64,000 nucleotides of DNA from Herbiconiux sp. (lineage in GTDB: Bacteria; Actinomycetota; Actinomycetes; Actinomycetales; Microbacteriaceae). Below are positions 51,635-59,395 of this stretch, piece after piece. Within the stretch, counting starts at the first letter, position 1, and each line of letters begins with the position of its first letter. The position numbers and the translations under genes are program-made. The stretch is from assembly GCF_004297105.1 (NCBI RefSeq), contig NZ_SCVE01000008.1, positions 1 to 64,000 on the forward strand, written 5' to 3'. The notes beneath the pieces were generated by a model, which was not told the origin of the DNA, made no database searches, and saw nothing but the letters and a program-made list of their open reading frames with translations.

Positions 51635-52684
51635 TCAGTTGGTGCGTTCGACGACGGTCTCGGCGAAGCGCACGAGCGTCTTCTTCACGGTGCCCTCGGG
51701 CAGAGGGGCGAGCGCCGCGATGGCCTCGTGAGCGTAGCGGCGGGCCTCGTCGATCGTGCGCCGGGTGACGGGGTGCTCGCGCAGCAGGCGGATCGACTCA
51801 TCCGACTCCTCGTCGCTCGCGGCGGTCAGCGCGGCCGGGTCGAGGCGGGCCAGCAGCACCGCAGCAGCCGGGTCGCTGAGCGCCTCTCCACGGAGGTAGA
51901 GCACGGGCAGCGTGGCGACACCGGCCCGGATGTCGGTTCCGGGCGTCTTGCCCGACTGCTCCGCCGAGGGCGCGATGTCGATCACGTCGTCGACGAGCTG
52001 GAAGGCGATGCCCACCTTCTCGCCGAACTCGCGCACCGGCTGCTCGTAGGCCGGATCGGCTCCGGAGAAGATGACTCCGAGCTGTGCCGAGGCCGAGATG
52101 AGCGAGCCCGTCTTGTCGGCCAGCACGTGCAGGTAGTGGGCCACCGGGTCTTCGTCGGGCGACGGGCCGATGGTCTCGTTGAGCTGACCGAGACAGAGCC
52201 TCTCGAAGGTGTCGGCCTGCAACCGGATGGCGCGCTCGCCGAGGATCGCGAGCAGGGCGCTCGCCCGGGCGAACAGCAGATCGCCGGTGAGGATGGCCAC
52301 GGAATTGCCCCACACGTACTGCGCGCTGGGTACGCCGCGGCGCTGATCGGCGTCGTCCATGACGTCGTCGTGATACAGCGACGCGAGGTGGGTGAGCTCG
52401 ATCGAGGTGGCGGCGGTGATGACCTCATCGGTGATGCCGTCGCCGAGCTGGGCGGTGAGGAAGGCGAGCACCGGGCGCACACGCTTGCCACCCGCCTCGA
52501 GCAGGTAACGGGCCACCACATCGACGAGGCCGCCGGTGAACCTGGTCTCTTCGGCGAGGCGCACCTCGAGCGCGTCGATGCTCTCTTCGATCACGCGCGC
52601 GGTGCGCCGATCGTCTCCCGTGGAGAACAGCCGGTCGGCGAGGGAGAGTCCGCTCGCGCGGCGGAGGCTTGGGGTCACGGTCAC
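51635..52684 (-). CDS. Polyprenyl diphosphate synthase (menaquinone side chain)
   Basis: This 349-residue trans-prenyltransferase has both aspartate-rich motifs, DDVMDDAD near residue 107 and DDVIDIAPS near 233, plus GGKRVRP near 63. It would condense isopentenyl units to the long chain attached to menaquinone. Its start, GTG 52684, is 3 bases after the menG stop, and menF is divergent nearby, which supports the quinone role over a carotenoid role. The first residue before the first DDxxD motif is small, consistent with a long-chain product. Confidence 0.88.
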   Translation of the reverse strand: MTVTPSLRRASGLSLADRLFSTGDDRRTARVIEESIDALEVRLAEETRFTGGLVDVVARYLLEAGGKRVRPVLAFLTAQLGDGITDEVITAATSIELTHLASLYHDDVMDDADQRRGVPSAQYVWGNSVAILTGDLLFARASALLAILGERAIRLQADTFERLCLGQLNETIGPSPDEDPVAHYLHVLADKTGSLISASAQLGVIFSGADPAYEQPVREFGEKVGIAFQLVDDVIDIAPSAEQSGKTPGTDIRAGVATLPVLYLRGEALSDPAAAVLLARLDPAALTAASDEESDESIRLLREHPVTRRTIDEARRYAHEAIAALAPLPEGTVKKTLVRFAETVVERTN

Positions 52685-52687
52685 AGC

Positions 52688-53416
52688 CTACTTTTCCCCG
52701 GGCGCGGCCGCTGTCGCCGGCTTCGTTCCCCGGTGCAATGCGACGATGCCCGCGCTCAGGTCGCGGTGGCGCACATCCGTGAAGCCGGTGGCGCGCAGCC
52801 ACGACGAGAGGGTCTTCTGATCGGGCCAGGAGGCGATCGATTCGAAGAGGTAGTCGTAGGCCGCGTCGTTCGAGGAGACGGCCTTGGCCAGCGGGGGCAT
52901 CACGTGCCGCAGGTACCAGAAGTACGCCTTGCGGAGCGGCGTGATGGGAGGCGTCGAGAACTCGCAGATCACGATGCGCCCGCCCGGCTTCGTGACCCGG
53001 TAGAGCTCGGCGAGGGCCTTGTGGGGGTCGACGATGTTGCGCAGTCCGAACGAGATGGTGACGGCGTCGAAACGCTCGTCGTCGAAGGGCAGGTTCATGC
53101 CGTCGGCTTCGACGAACTCGATGTTGGGCACGCCGGCCTGCTGACGCCGGCCGACCTCGATCATGCCCGGCGAGAAGTCGGCGGCCACCACATGGGCGCC
53201 GCTCTTGGCGAACGAGGCGCTCGACGTGCCGGTTCCGGCAGCGAGATCGAGGATCATCTCGCCCGGGCGGGGGGCGACGGCGCGCGTGGTGGCGACGCGC
53301 CACAGCACCGCATTGCCGACCGAGAGCACGTTGTTCGTGCGGTCGTAGCCCGCGGCCACCTGGTCGAACATGGCAGAGACCTGCTCGGGTCGTTTGGTGA
53401 GGTCTGCCTTAGTCAC
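52688..53416 (-). CDS. menG: Demethylmenaquinone methyltransferase
   Basis: The 242-residue SAM methyltransferase of the UbiE/MenG family makes the last step of menaquinone synthesis. It has the family segment MFDQVAAGYDRTNNVLS near residue 15, the SAM loop LDLAAGTGTSSASFA near 57, and the FDAVTISFGLRNI and RVTKPGGRIVICEFSTP motifs near 120-150. There is no ubiquinone pathway gene here, so menG is the better name. It is followed by the polyprenyl synthase in the same operon and is divergent from menF. Confidence 0.92.
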   Translation of the reverse strand: MTKADLTKRPEQVSAMFDQVAAGYDRTNNVLSVGNAVLWRVATTRAVAPRPGEMILDLAAGTGTSSASFAKSGAHVVAADFSPGMIEVGRRQQAGVPNIEFVEADGMNLPFDDERFDAVTISFGLRNIVDPHKALAELYRVTKPGGRIVICEFSTPPITPLRKAYFWYLRHVMPPLAKAVSSNDAAYDYLFESIASWPDQKTLSSWLRATGFTDVRHRDLSAGIVALHRGTKPATAAAPGEK

Positions 53417-53550
53417 TGACCTAGTTTATGTTCAGAAGGCTGTGACCACGCTCTCAGCAATCCGCGGGAGCTGCCCGTGAGGATCCGGTGCATCCTCATC
53501 GCGACGCCGGCGCCGGCCGACCCGTGCTCGACCGGACGTAAACTCGAGGG

Positions 53551-54813
53551 GTGAGCAACACCGTACGCACGATCCCCCGACTGCGGGTGGAGACCACTCC
53601 GGTCGACGACCTGAAGATGCTCCTCCCTCGGGTCGATCCGCAGCATCCGCTGATCTGGATGCGCAAGGGCCAGGGCATCGCGGGCGTGGGAGAGGCGCTG
53701 CGCCTCGAGTTCAGCGGCGCGAACCGGATGCTCGATGCCTGCGCCGCGTGGAAAGAGGTGGCCGAGGCGTCCACCGTGATCGACCCTCTTGGCGTGCCGG
53801 GCACCGGGCTCGTGGCTTTCGGGAGCTTCGCCTTCGCCGACGACTCGGCCGCGGCGAGCGTGCTGATCGTGCCGAAGCTCGTGCTGGGCAAGCGGGACGG
53901 GAAGTACTGGGTCACGCGGATCGTGGCGGATGGCGCATCCGGTGCCGACGGTGGTGGCGATGCCGCCCTGCCTGCCGCTCGGCCGCTCGGCTCCGAGTAC
54001 CGGCTGAGCCTCCTGCCGGGGGCCATGAACGCCGACGCGTTCCGGGCATCCGTCGATGCCGCTGTGGCGCGCATCGCCGATCAACAGCTCAGCAAGGTCG
54101 TGCTGGCGCGCGATCTCGTGGGGCATCTGCCGGCAGGCTCCGACCTTCGCCGGCCCCTCACCGACCTCGCGCTCGGCTACCCCGACTGCTGGACGTACGC
54201 GGTCGACGGGTTCGTGGGCTCGAGCCCCGAGACCCTCGTGAGCGTCTCGCACGGGCACGTGAGTGCCCGGGTGCTGGCCGGTACGACCTCACGAGGATCG
54301 GATGCGGAGGCCGACCACGACAAGGCGGTGGCCCTCGCCACCTCGGCCAAAGACCTCGACGAGCACGGCTTCGCGGTGACGAGCGTGGTGAATGCGCTCG
54401 CGCCGCACAGCCGCAACCTCATCACGAGCGAGATCCCGTTCACGCTCAAGCTGCCGAACCTCTGGCACCTCGCGAGCGACGTGGTGGGCACGCTGAGCGA
54501 CGGGTCGACGTCGCTCGACCTGATCGCGGCCCTGCATCCGACGGCCGCCGTGGCCGGTACGCCTCGCGCCGAGGCCCTCTCGCTCATCAGCGAACTCGAG
54601 CCCTTCGACCGCGGGCGCTACGCCGGGCCCGTGGGCTGGGTGGGAGCGGATGGCGACGGGGAGTGGGCGGTGGCTCTGCGCTCGGCTCAGGTCGACGCAT
54701 CCGGCGACATCACGGCCTATGCCGGATGCGGCATCGTCGCCGATTCGGATGCGGAGCGGGAGTACCTCGAGACCAAGATGAAGTTCCGGCCGATCGTGGA
54801 GGCCTTCGGGTAG
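53551..54813 (+). CDS. menF: Isochorismate synthase MenF
   Basis: The 420-residue chorismate-binding enzyme converts chorismate to isochorismate, the entry step of menaquinone synthesis. The C-terminal catalytic domain shows LSKVVLARDL near 183, the GTTSRG loop near 247, the LHPTAAVAGTPR histidine segment near 330 and GRYAGPVGWVGADGDGEWAVALRS near 352. A siderophore-type (DhbC/EntC) role is possible, but the neighbours menG and polyprenyl synthase favour menaquinone. The start is GTG 53551. It is convergent with the repeat array that begins 59 bases after its stop. Confidence 0.9.
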   Translation: MSNTVRTIPRLRVETTPVDDLKMLLPRVDPQHPLIWMRKGQGIAGVGEALRLEFSGANRMLDACAAWKEVAEASTVIDPLGVPGTGLVAFGSFAFADDSAAASVLIVPKLVLGKRDGKYWVTRIVADGASGADGGGDAALPAARPLGSEYRLSLLPGAMNADAFRASVDAAVARIADQQLSKVVLARDLVGHLPAGSDLRRPLTDLALGYPDCWTYAVDGFVGSSPETLVSVSHGHVSARVLAGTTSRGSDAEADHDKAVALATSAKDLDEHGFAVTSVVNALAPHSRNLITSEIPFTLKLPNLWHLASDVVGTLSDGSTSLDLIAALHPTAAVAGTPRAEALSLISELEPFDRGRYAGPVGWVGADGDGEWAVALRSAQVDASGDITAYAGCGIVADSDAEREYLETKMKFRPIVEAFG

Positions 54814-54872
54814 CAGCGCCCCGGGCGCGCTTCGCGGCCTGCCGGTGCCAGCCTCCGCGCCGGCCCGCCGCC

Positions 54873-55490
54873 GACTTGCCACATGTTGTGGCAACTCGCC
54901 CGCCCAGGCCACAGCTAGTGGCAAGTCAGTGGGCCGGCCGGCACCCTCGGCATCCCCGACACCCTGCGCCACGCCGACTTGCCACAACATGTGGCAACCC
55001 ACCCGCCCAGACCACAGTTGCTGGCAAGTCAGTGGTTTGGCCGGCACCCTGCGCCACGCCAACTTGCCACAACATGTGGCAACCCACCCGCCCAGACCAC
55101 AGTTGCTGGCAAGTCAATGGTTTGGCCCGCACCCCCGACACCCTTCGCCACGCCAACTTGCCACAACATGTGGCAACCCACCCAGCCAGACCACAATTAC
55201 TGGCAAGTCAGTGGTTTGGCCCGCACCCCCGACACCCTTCGCCACGCCAACTTGCCACAACATGTGGCAACCCACCCGCCCAGACCACAGCTACTGGCAA
55301 GTCGGTGCTTCAGCTGGCGCCCCGGCACCCTGCGCCATGTCGACTTGCCACAACATGTGGCAAGCCACCCAGCCAGACCATAGTTACTGTCAAGTCGATG
55401 GGCCGGCCCGCACCCGCGGCATCCTGCGCCACGCCCACTTGCCACAACATGTGGCAACCCACCCGCCCAGACCACAGTTGCTGGCAAGTC
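54873..55490. repeat. Array 1: seven 55-bp paired-palindrome units
   Basis: The units start at 54873, 54976, 55061, 55155, 55249, 55342 and 55436, and each is 55 bases. Each begins with the palindrome TTGCCACA-N3-TGTGGCAA (N3 is TGT in unit 1, ACA in the rest), continues through CCCACCCGCCCAG-like DNA and ends in a second, decayed palindrome of the type CCACAGTTGCTGGCAAGTC. The centres of the two palindromes are 30 bp apart in the two units I measured (1 and 2). Spacers (30-48 bases) are also related, giving a period near 94. Frames through it read repeated HNMWQPT-type peptides and are judged non-coding. No cas gene is present and spacers are not unique, so it is not CRISPR. Confidence 0.9.
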
Positions 55491-55550
55491 GGTGGGGCTT
55501 CGCCCCTGGTGTGGCCGAGCGTGGCTGCGGAATCGACCCGGCGCGATCGG

Positions 55551-55697
55551 TCAGTTCTTGCGGCGGCGGCGGGAGATGAACAACACGATGCCGCCGATCA
55601 CGAGCACGGCGACGGCGATGCCGCCGATGATGAGTGCGATCTGGCCGTTCGCGCCCGTGGAGGCGAGGCCGGCGGAGAGGTCGGTGGCGAGTGTCAC
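55551..55697 (-). CDS. 48-residue LPXTG-like cell-wall-anchored microprotein
   Basis: From GTG 55697 the peptide reads as an 11-residue lead, then LASTGANG (a sortase-type LxxTG motif), one membrane helix of about 21 residues and the basic tail SRRRRKN. GGGAG lies 7 bases before the GTG, which supports it as a real gene. A longer frame to 55760 would add 21 Pro/Ala residues. There is no mature domain and no signal peptide, so it is an anchor signal almost alone. It could be a membrane microprotein, or the 3' remnant of a larger surface protein. It lies directly after array 1. Confidence 0.6.
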   Translation of the reverse strand: MTLATDLSAGLASTGANGQIALIIGGIAVAVLVIGGIVLFISRRRRKN

Positions 55698-55845
55698 GGT
55701 GGTGCTCCCTGGGTCTGCGGGTGGCTGCATCGCCGCCGGACGGCGTGCGGGTGGCTGCAATCGTACCCGGGCGGCCCGGAAGAAGGCCGAGCCGCGGAGC
55801 GACTCCGTCGGTGTGCGGTTGCGGCCGGTTCGTTAGAGTTCGGGT

Positions 55846-56277
55846 ATGAGCGAGCAGGAGCCGACGTCGACGGATGCGGCAGCCGCCCACGATGGGCCGG
55901 GCACCGACCGCCGGCCCCGCTCCGTGTACGGCGTCGGTTGCGATCCCGACGTGCGGTTCAGCCTGGCGAACGAGCGCACGGCCCTGGCCTGGGTGCGTAC
56001 CGGCTTGTCGCTCGTGGCGGGCGGCGTGGCCCTCACCACGCTGGCGGCGCTGGCCGATCTGCCCTGGGTGCTCGACCTCATCGCCCTGATCGCCTGTCTT
56101 AGCGGAGGTGCGCTGGCGGCATCCGCCCTGTTCTCCTGGCGGCGGGTGGAACGGGCTCTGCGACTCGGCCGGCCGCTGCCCCCGCCCGCGGCACTGCCGT
56201 GGCTCGTGGGTGGAGTGGTGGTGCTCGCGCTCGTGCTGGCCGGGTACGCGGTGTTCGAACTCGGGCGTTCGCGGTGA
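55846..56277 (+). CDS. DUF202 (YidH-like) membrane protein
   Basis: The 143-residue protein has a charged lead of about 35 residues, then the DUF202 signature RFSLANERTALAWVRTGLSLV (about 38-58) and three membrane helices. The function of the family is unknown. It is followed 43 bases later by a second DUF202 gene; such pairs are common in actinobacteria and probably act as a heteromer. Confidence 0.85.
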   Translation: MSEQEPTSTDAAAAHDGPGTDRRPRSVYGVGCDPDVRFSLANERTALAWVRTGLSLVAGGVALTTLAALADLPWVLDLIALIACLSGGALAASALFSWRRVERALRLGRPLPPPAALPWLVGGVVVLALVLAGYAVFELGRSR

Positions 56278-56320
56278 GCCGCCCGCCCGCCCTGCCCGTC
56301 GCGGTGCCCGGTGGCATCAG

Positions 56321-56656
56321 GTGAGCCGCACGGATTCGACGGTCGGGCCGGACGGCGTGAACGCCGATCCCGGGCTTCAGCGCGAGCGCACCGCACTGTC
56401 GTGGCAGCGCACGGCCCTGTCGACCTCGATGATCGCGGTGCTGCTGGCGTTCGCCTGCCTCCGCACCGGTTTCCTCATCGGAACGGCGATCGCCGGGATG
56501 ATCGCGGTAGGGGCGGCCGTGGTGCTGTTCGCCGCGCGGCGGCGCGCGGCCCGCTCACACGGCATCTCGCCCTGGACATCGCTCACCCGGGTGGCCGCCC
56601 TGCTCATCGGCACCGCCGTCGTCGGTGCGGTGCTCGCCGTCATCGTTCTGTTCTGA
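56321..56656 (+). CDS. DUF202 membrane protein, second copy
   Basis: The 111-residue protein starts at GTG 56321 and carries the family mark GLQRERTALSWQRTALS near residue 15, followed by three membrane helices with a basic RRRAARS loop. It is shorter than its partner and differs well beyond a recent duplication. The frame is open upstream, but that part overlaps the preceding gene. Confidence 0.82.
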   Translation: MSRTDSTVGPDGVNADPGLQRERTALSWQRTALSTSMIAVLLAFACLRTGFLIGTAIAGMIAVGAAVVLFAARRRAARSHGISPWTSLTRVAALLIGTAVVGAVLAVIVLF

Positions 56657-56717
56657 CGCACCTGGGATGCCCCGCATCCCGAGCACCGGCCGCACCGCTT
56701 CGTAGACTGGCTGCATC

Positions 56718-57344
56718 ATGTCGACCGCCACGCCGCGCAAGAAGGCGTCACGCAAGTCCGCCGATGAGCGGGGTCTCGAGATCCGCTCGGCGGCCGTCGA
56801 CCTTGCCCGCGAAGACGGTCTGGCCGGTCTGACGCTCCGTTCCATCGCGGGGCGGGTGGGCGTGGTGCCGGCCCTCGTGGCGCACTACGAGCCGAGCATG
56901 GAGCAGCTCGTGGCCGACACGTTCCGCACTCTCGCCTCCGCCGAGCTCGACGAGATCGCGGCCATCACAGCGCCTTCCACGCTGGGCCCGGCCGAGCGGC
57001 TCTCGCTCTTCATCGCGACGGCACTCGATCCTTCGCGCGACAAGGTGACCACGGTCTGGGTCGACGCGTGGAGCCTCGGCCGGCGCAACCCCGCCCTGGC
57101 CGAGGCGGTGCGCGACCTCTCGGATGCCTGGGAGGCCCAGGCCCTCGCCATCGTCACCGAGGGAGTCGACTCGGGCGTCTTCGCCACGCGTGATCCCGAG
57201 GGTGTGGCGTGGCTCGTGATCGGCATCGTCGACGGCCTCAACGCGCAGTCGGCCATCCATGACCGGCACGATGCGGGCAAGATCCGCATCGTGCGAGCCG
57301 CCGTGGAGCGCGAGCTCGGGCTCGCGGCGGGCGCGCTGGGCTGA
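56718..57344 (+). CDS. TetR family transcriptional regulator
   Basis: The 208-residue protein has an N-terminal TetR helix-turn-helix (about 20-65; LTLRSIAGRVGVVPALVAHY) and a C-terminal ligand domain related to BetI-type regulators. It is convergent with the amidase-agmatine deiminase operon, whose divergent promoter at 60512-60531 holds a palindrome of TetR type, making these genes its possible targets. Array 2 begins 15 bases after its stop. Confidence 0.87.
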   Translation: MSTATPRKKASRKSADERGLEIRSAAVDLAREDGLAGLTLRSIAGRVGVVPALVAHYEPSMEQLVADTFRTLASAELDEIAAITAPSTLGPAERLSLFIATALDPSRDKVTTVWVDAWSLGRRNPALAEAVRDLSDAWEAQALAIVTEGVDSGVFATRDPEGVAWLVIGIVDGLNAQSAIHDRHDAGKIRIVRAAVERELGLAAGALG

Positions 57345-57358
57345 CCTCCCGCCGCCCA

Positions 57359-57571
57359 GTTGCCTCAAGATGTGGCAACTCGGGTGCGCTTGCCACAAGT
57401 TGTGGCAAGTCGACCACGAGCGCCCGCCGAAGGCTGGGTTGCCACAAGATGTGGCAACTCGGGTGCCCTTGCCACAAGTTGTGGCAAGTCGACCACGAGC
57501 GCCCGCCGAAGGCCGAGTTGCCACAAGATGTGGCAACTCGCTGCCGCTTGCCACAAGTTGTGGCAACCCGG
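57359..57571. repeat. Array 2: three 79-bp units, each with two palindromes
   Basis: The units start at 57359, 57438 and 57517 (period 79; the last is cut at 57571). Each holds palindrome P1 (GTTGCCACA-AGA-TGTGGCAAC; first copy has one change) and palindrome P2 (CTTGCCACAA-G-TTGTGGCAAG). Their centres are 30 bp apart, for example 57448 and 57478. The core TTGCCACA-N3-TGTGGCAA is the same as in array 1. The array fills the gap between the convergent TetR and amidase genes. Confidence 0.9.
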
Positions 57572-57583
57572 CCGCCCCCGAAC

Positions 57584-59395
57584 TCAGCGGGCGGCGGCGC
57601 CCTCCGACGGGAGGGGCGGAGTGCGTGGGGGCGCGATCCGGCGCGTGCCCGACCGCTCGAACGCGGCCGCATACCGCAGCAACGCCGTGTCGTCGTAGGC
57701 GCGGCCGGCGATGGTGAGGCCCACGGGCATCCGGATGTCGCGCAGCACGCCCATCGGAACCGTGACCGTCGGGATGCCCAGGTGCCGCGGCACGAGATTG
57801 CCGTTCGAGACCCACACACCATCGCGCCAGGCGAGGTCGGCCGAGGCCTCGTTCACATCCGCATCGGCCGGGCCCACATCGGCCGCCGCCGGGAAGACCA
57901 CGGCATCGAACCCCTCGGCCGACAGCCACTCCTCGAAGTCGATGCGCCGGGTCTCCTCGAGACCGCGGAGCCCCTCGGCGATGGTGGGGATGTCGCTCAG
58001 CGCGGCGATGCCGTCGCGCCGGGCTCGTTCCACGTACTCGCCGAGGTCGTAGTCGAGATCGCCCCAGCGGTCGGGGAGCTGGCCCTCGGGCCGGGGGAAG
58101 ATGCGCGGCCCGTCGACGTCGACCAGGCGGTGCAGATCGGGATCGGCGTTCTGGTCGAGGAAGTCGTTCCAGGCCCAGATCGAGAGGTCCCAGAGCTCGC
58201 GGTCGGCGTAGTCGGCCGGCACGAGACCGCGGGCGTACATCGAGCGGCGGCCAGGGCGGTCCTCCTCGTAGTTCTCCACAACGGGGAAGTCGCACTCCAC
58301 GACCTCGGCGCCGAGCGCCTCGAGATCGCGGCGGGCCGCCTCCCAGAGCTCGATGACGGTGTCGCGGGTCTCGATCGGCACGCGCTTGCGTTCGTCGCGG
58401 TTGATGTACATCCGCGGCACACCGAAACGCTTTCCCGCCAGATCCGACCCCTCGAGAAGCGCCCGATACGACGGCGGCCGAACCGCCGAGGCCGCCGGGA
58501 TCGCCACCCACGGCTGCACCCGCCAGAAGTCGCCGCGCGCCTCGGGGTCGTCGGCCACCACCACCTCGAGCACCTCGAGCAGGTCGGCCACGGTGCGGGT
58601 GTGGGGTACCACCACGTCCATCGTGGGCACGAGCGGCCAGTTGCCGCGAACCGAGATCACCCCGCGCGACGGCGTGTAGGCCACGAGTCCGTTGTTCGAC
58701 GCGGGCGACCGGCCCGACGACCAGGTCTCCTCGGCGAGCCCGAAGGCGGCGAAGCTGGCAGCGGTGGCGACCCCTGATCCGTTCGACGATCCCGAGGCGT
58801 AGGCCGCGGGCAGGAAGTCGGGGTTGTACGGGCTCTCGGCACGGCCGTAGACGCCCCGCTGCATGCCGCCGTTGGCCATCGGCGGCATCGTGGTGAGGCC
58901 GATGAGCACGGCACCCGCGGCCCGCAGCCGCTCGATCGTGAACGCGTCGCCGCCGGCGCGGAGGTGCTCGAAGGCGGGCGAACCCGCAGCGACGGTGAGC
59001 CCCTCGGCCTTGTAGCTGTCTTTCGCGGTGTACGGGATGCCGTCCAGAGGCCCGAGCGTCTGCCCGGCCGCGCGTCGCCGATCGGATTCACGCGCCGCCT
59101 CGAGCGCCCGTGGGTCGAGCACGGGCACGGCGTTCAGACGGATGCCGGCGCTGTCGTAGTGGGCCAGCCGCTCCAGGTAGCGCCCGACGAGCTCCTCGCT
59201 CGTGACAGCGCCCGACTCCAGAGCCGCGCGCAGCTCGGCGATCGACGCCTCGACGACGGTGAAGGGCACGGAGCCCGACATCCCCGCCGGGGCAGAGCCG
59301 CCGGGCGATGCCGTCCTCAGTACGGCGCCGGAGCCGGAGTGCGACGGGCCGCCGGGCGGCACCGGGAGCGGTGCGGCGCCCGCATCCGCGCTCAT
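57584..59395 (-). CDS. Amidase (amidase signature family)
   Basis: This 603-residue serine amidase has the Ser-cisSer-Lys triad: lysine in PYTAKDSYK near 130, and the GSSNGSGVATAASFAAFGLAEET region near 200 with both serines. A Pro/Ser/Gly lead of about 45 residues and a large insert after 300 make it longer than typical 470-residue amidases. It would hydrolyse an amide, possibly the N-carbamoyl or acyl product of its operon partner. Its start overlaps the agmatine deiminase stop by 4 bases. Confidence 0.88.
   Translation of the reverse strand: MSADAGAAPLPVPPGGPSHSGSGAVLRTASPGGSAPAGMSGSVPFTVVEASIAELRAALESGAVTSEELVGRYLERLAHYDSAGIRLNAVPVLDPRALEAARESDRRRAAGQTLGPLDGIPYTAKDSYKAEGLTVAAGSPAFEHLRAGGDAFTIERLRAAGAVLIGLTTMPPMANGGMQRGVYGRAESPYNPDFLPAAYASGSSNGSGVATAASFAAFGLAEETWSSGRSPASNNGLVAYTPSRGVISVRGNWPLVPTMDVVVPHTRTVADLLEVLEVVVADDPEARGDFWRVQPWVAIPAASAVRPPSYRALLEGSDLAGKRFGVPRMYINRDERKRVPIETRDTVIELWEAARRDLEALGAEVVECDFPVVENYEEDRPGRRSMYARGLVPADYADRELWDLSIWAWNDFLDQNADPDLHRLVDVDGPRIFPRPEGQLPDRWGDLDYDLGEYVERARRDGIAALSDIPTIAEGLRGLEETRRIDFEEWLSAEGFDAVVFPAAADVGPADADVNEASADLAWRDGVWVSNGNLVPRHLGIPTVTVPMGVLRDIRMPVGLTIAGRAYDDTALLRYAAAFERSGTRRIAPPRTPPLPSEGAAAR

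Noticed and set aside
54873..55490. CRISPR array
   Set aside because: Spacers are related to one another and of uneven length, repeats are 55 bases with internal palindromes, and no cas gene is near.
54845..55579. Long plus-strand frame through array 1 encoding repeated HNMWQPT-type peptides
   Set aside because: The peptide repeats simply translate the palindromic DNA units, the frame has no ribosome-binding site or family resemblance, and other frames over the same DNA are equally open.
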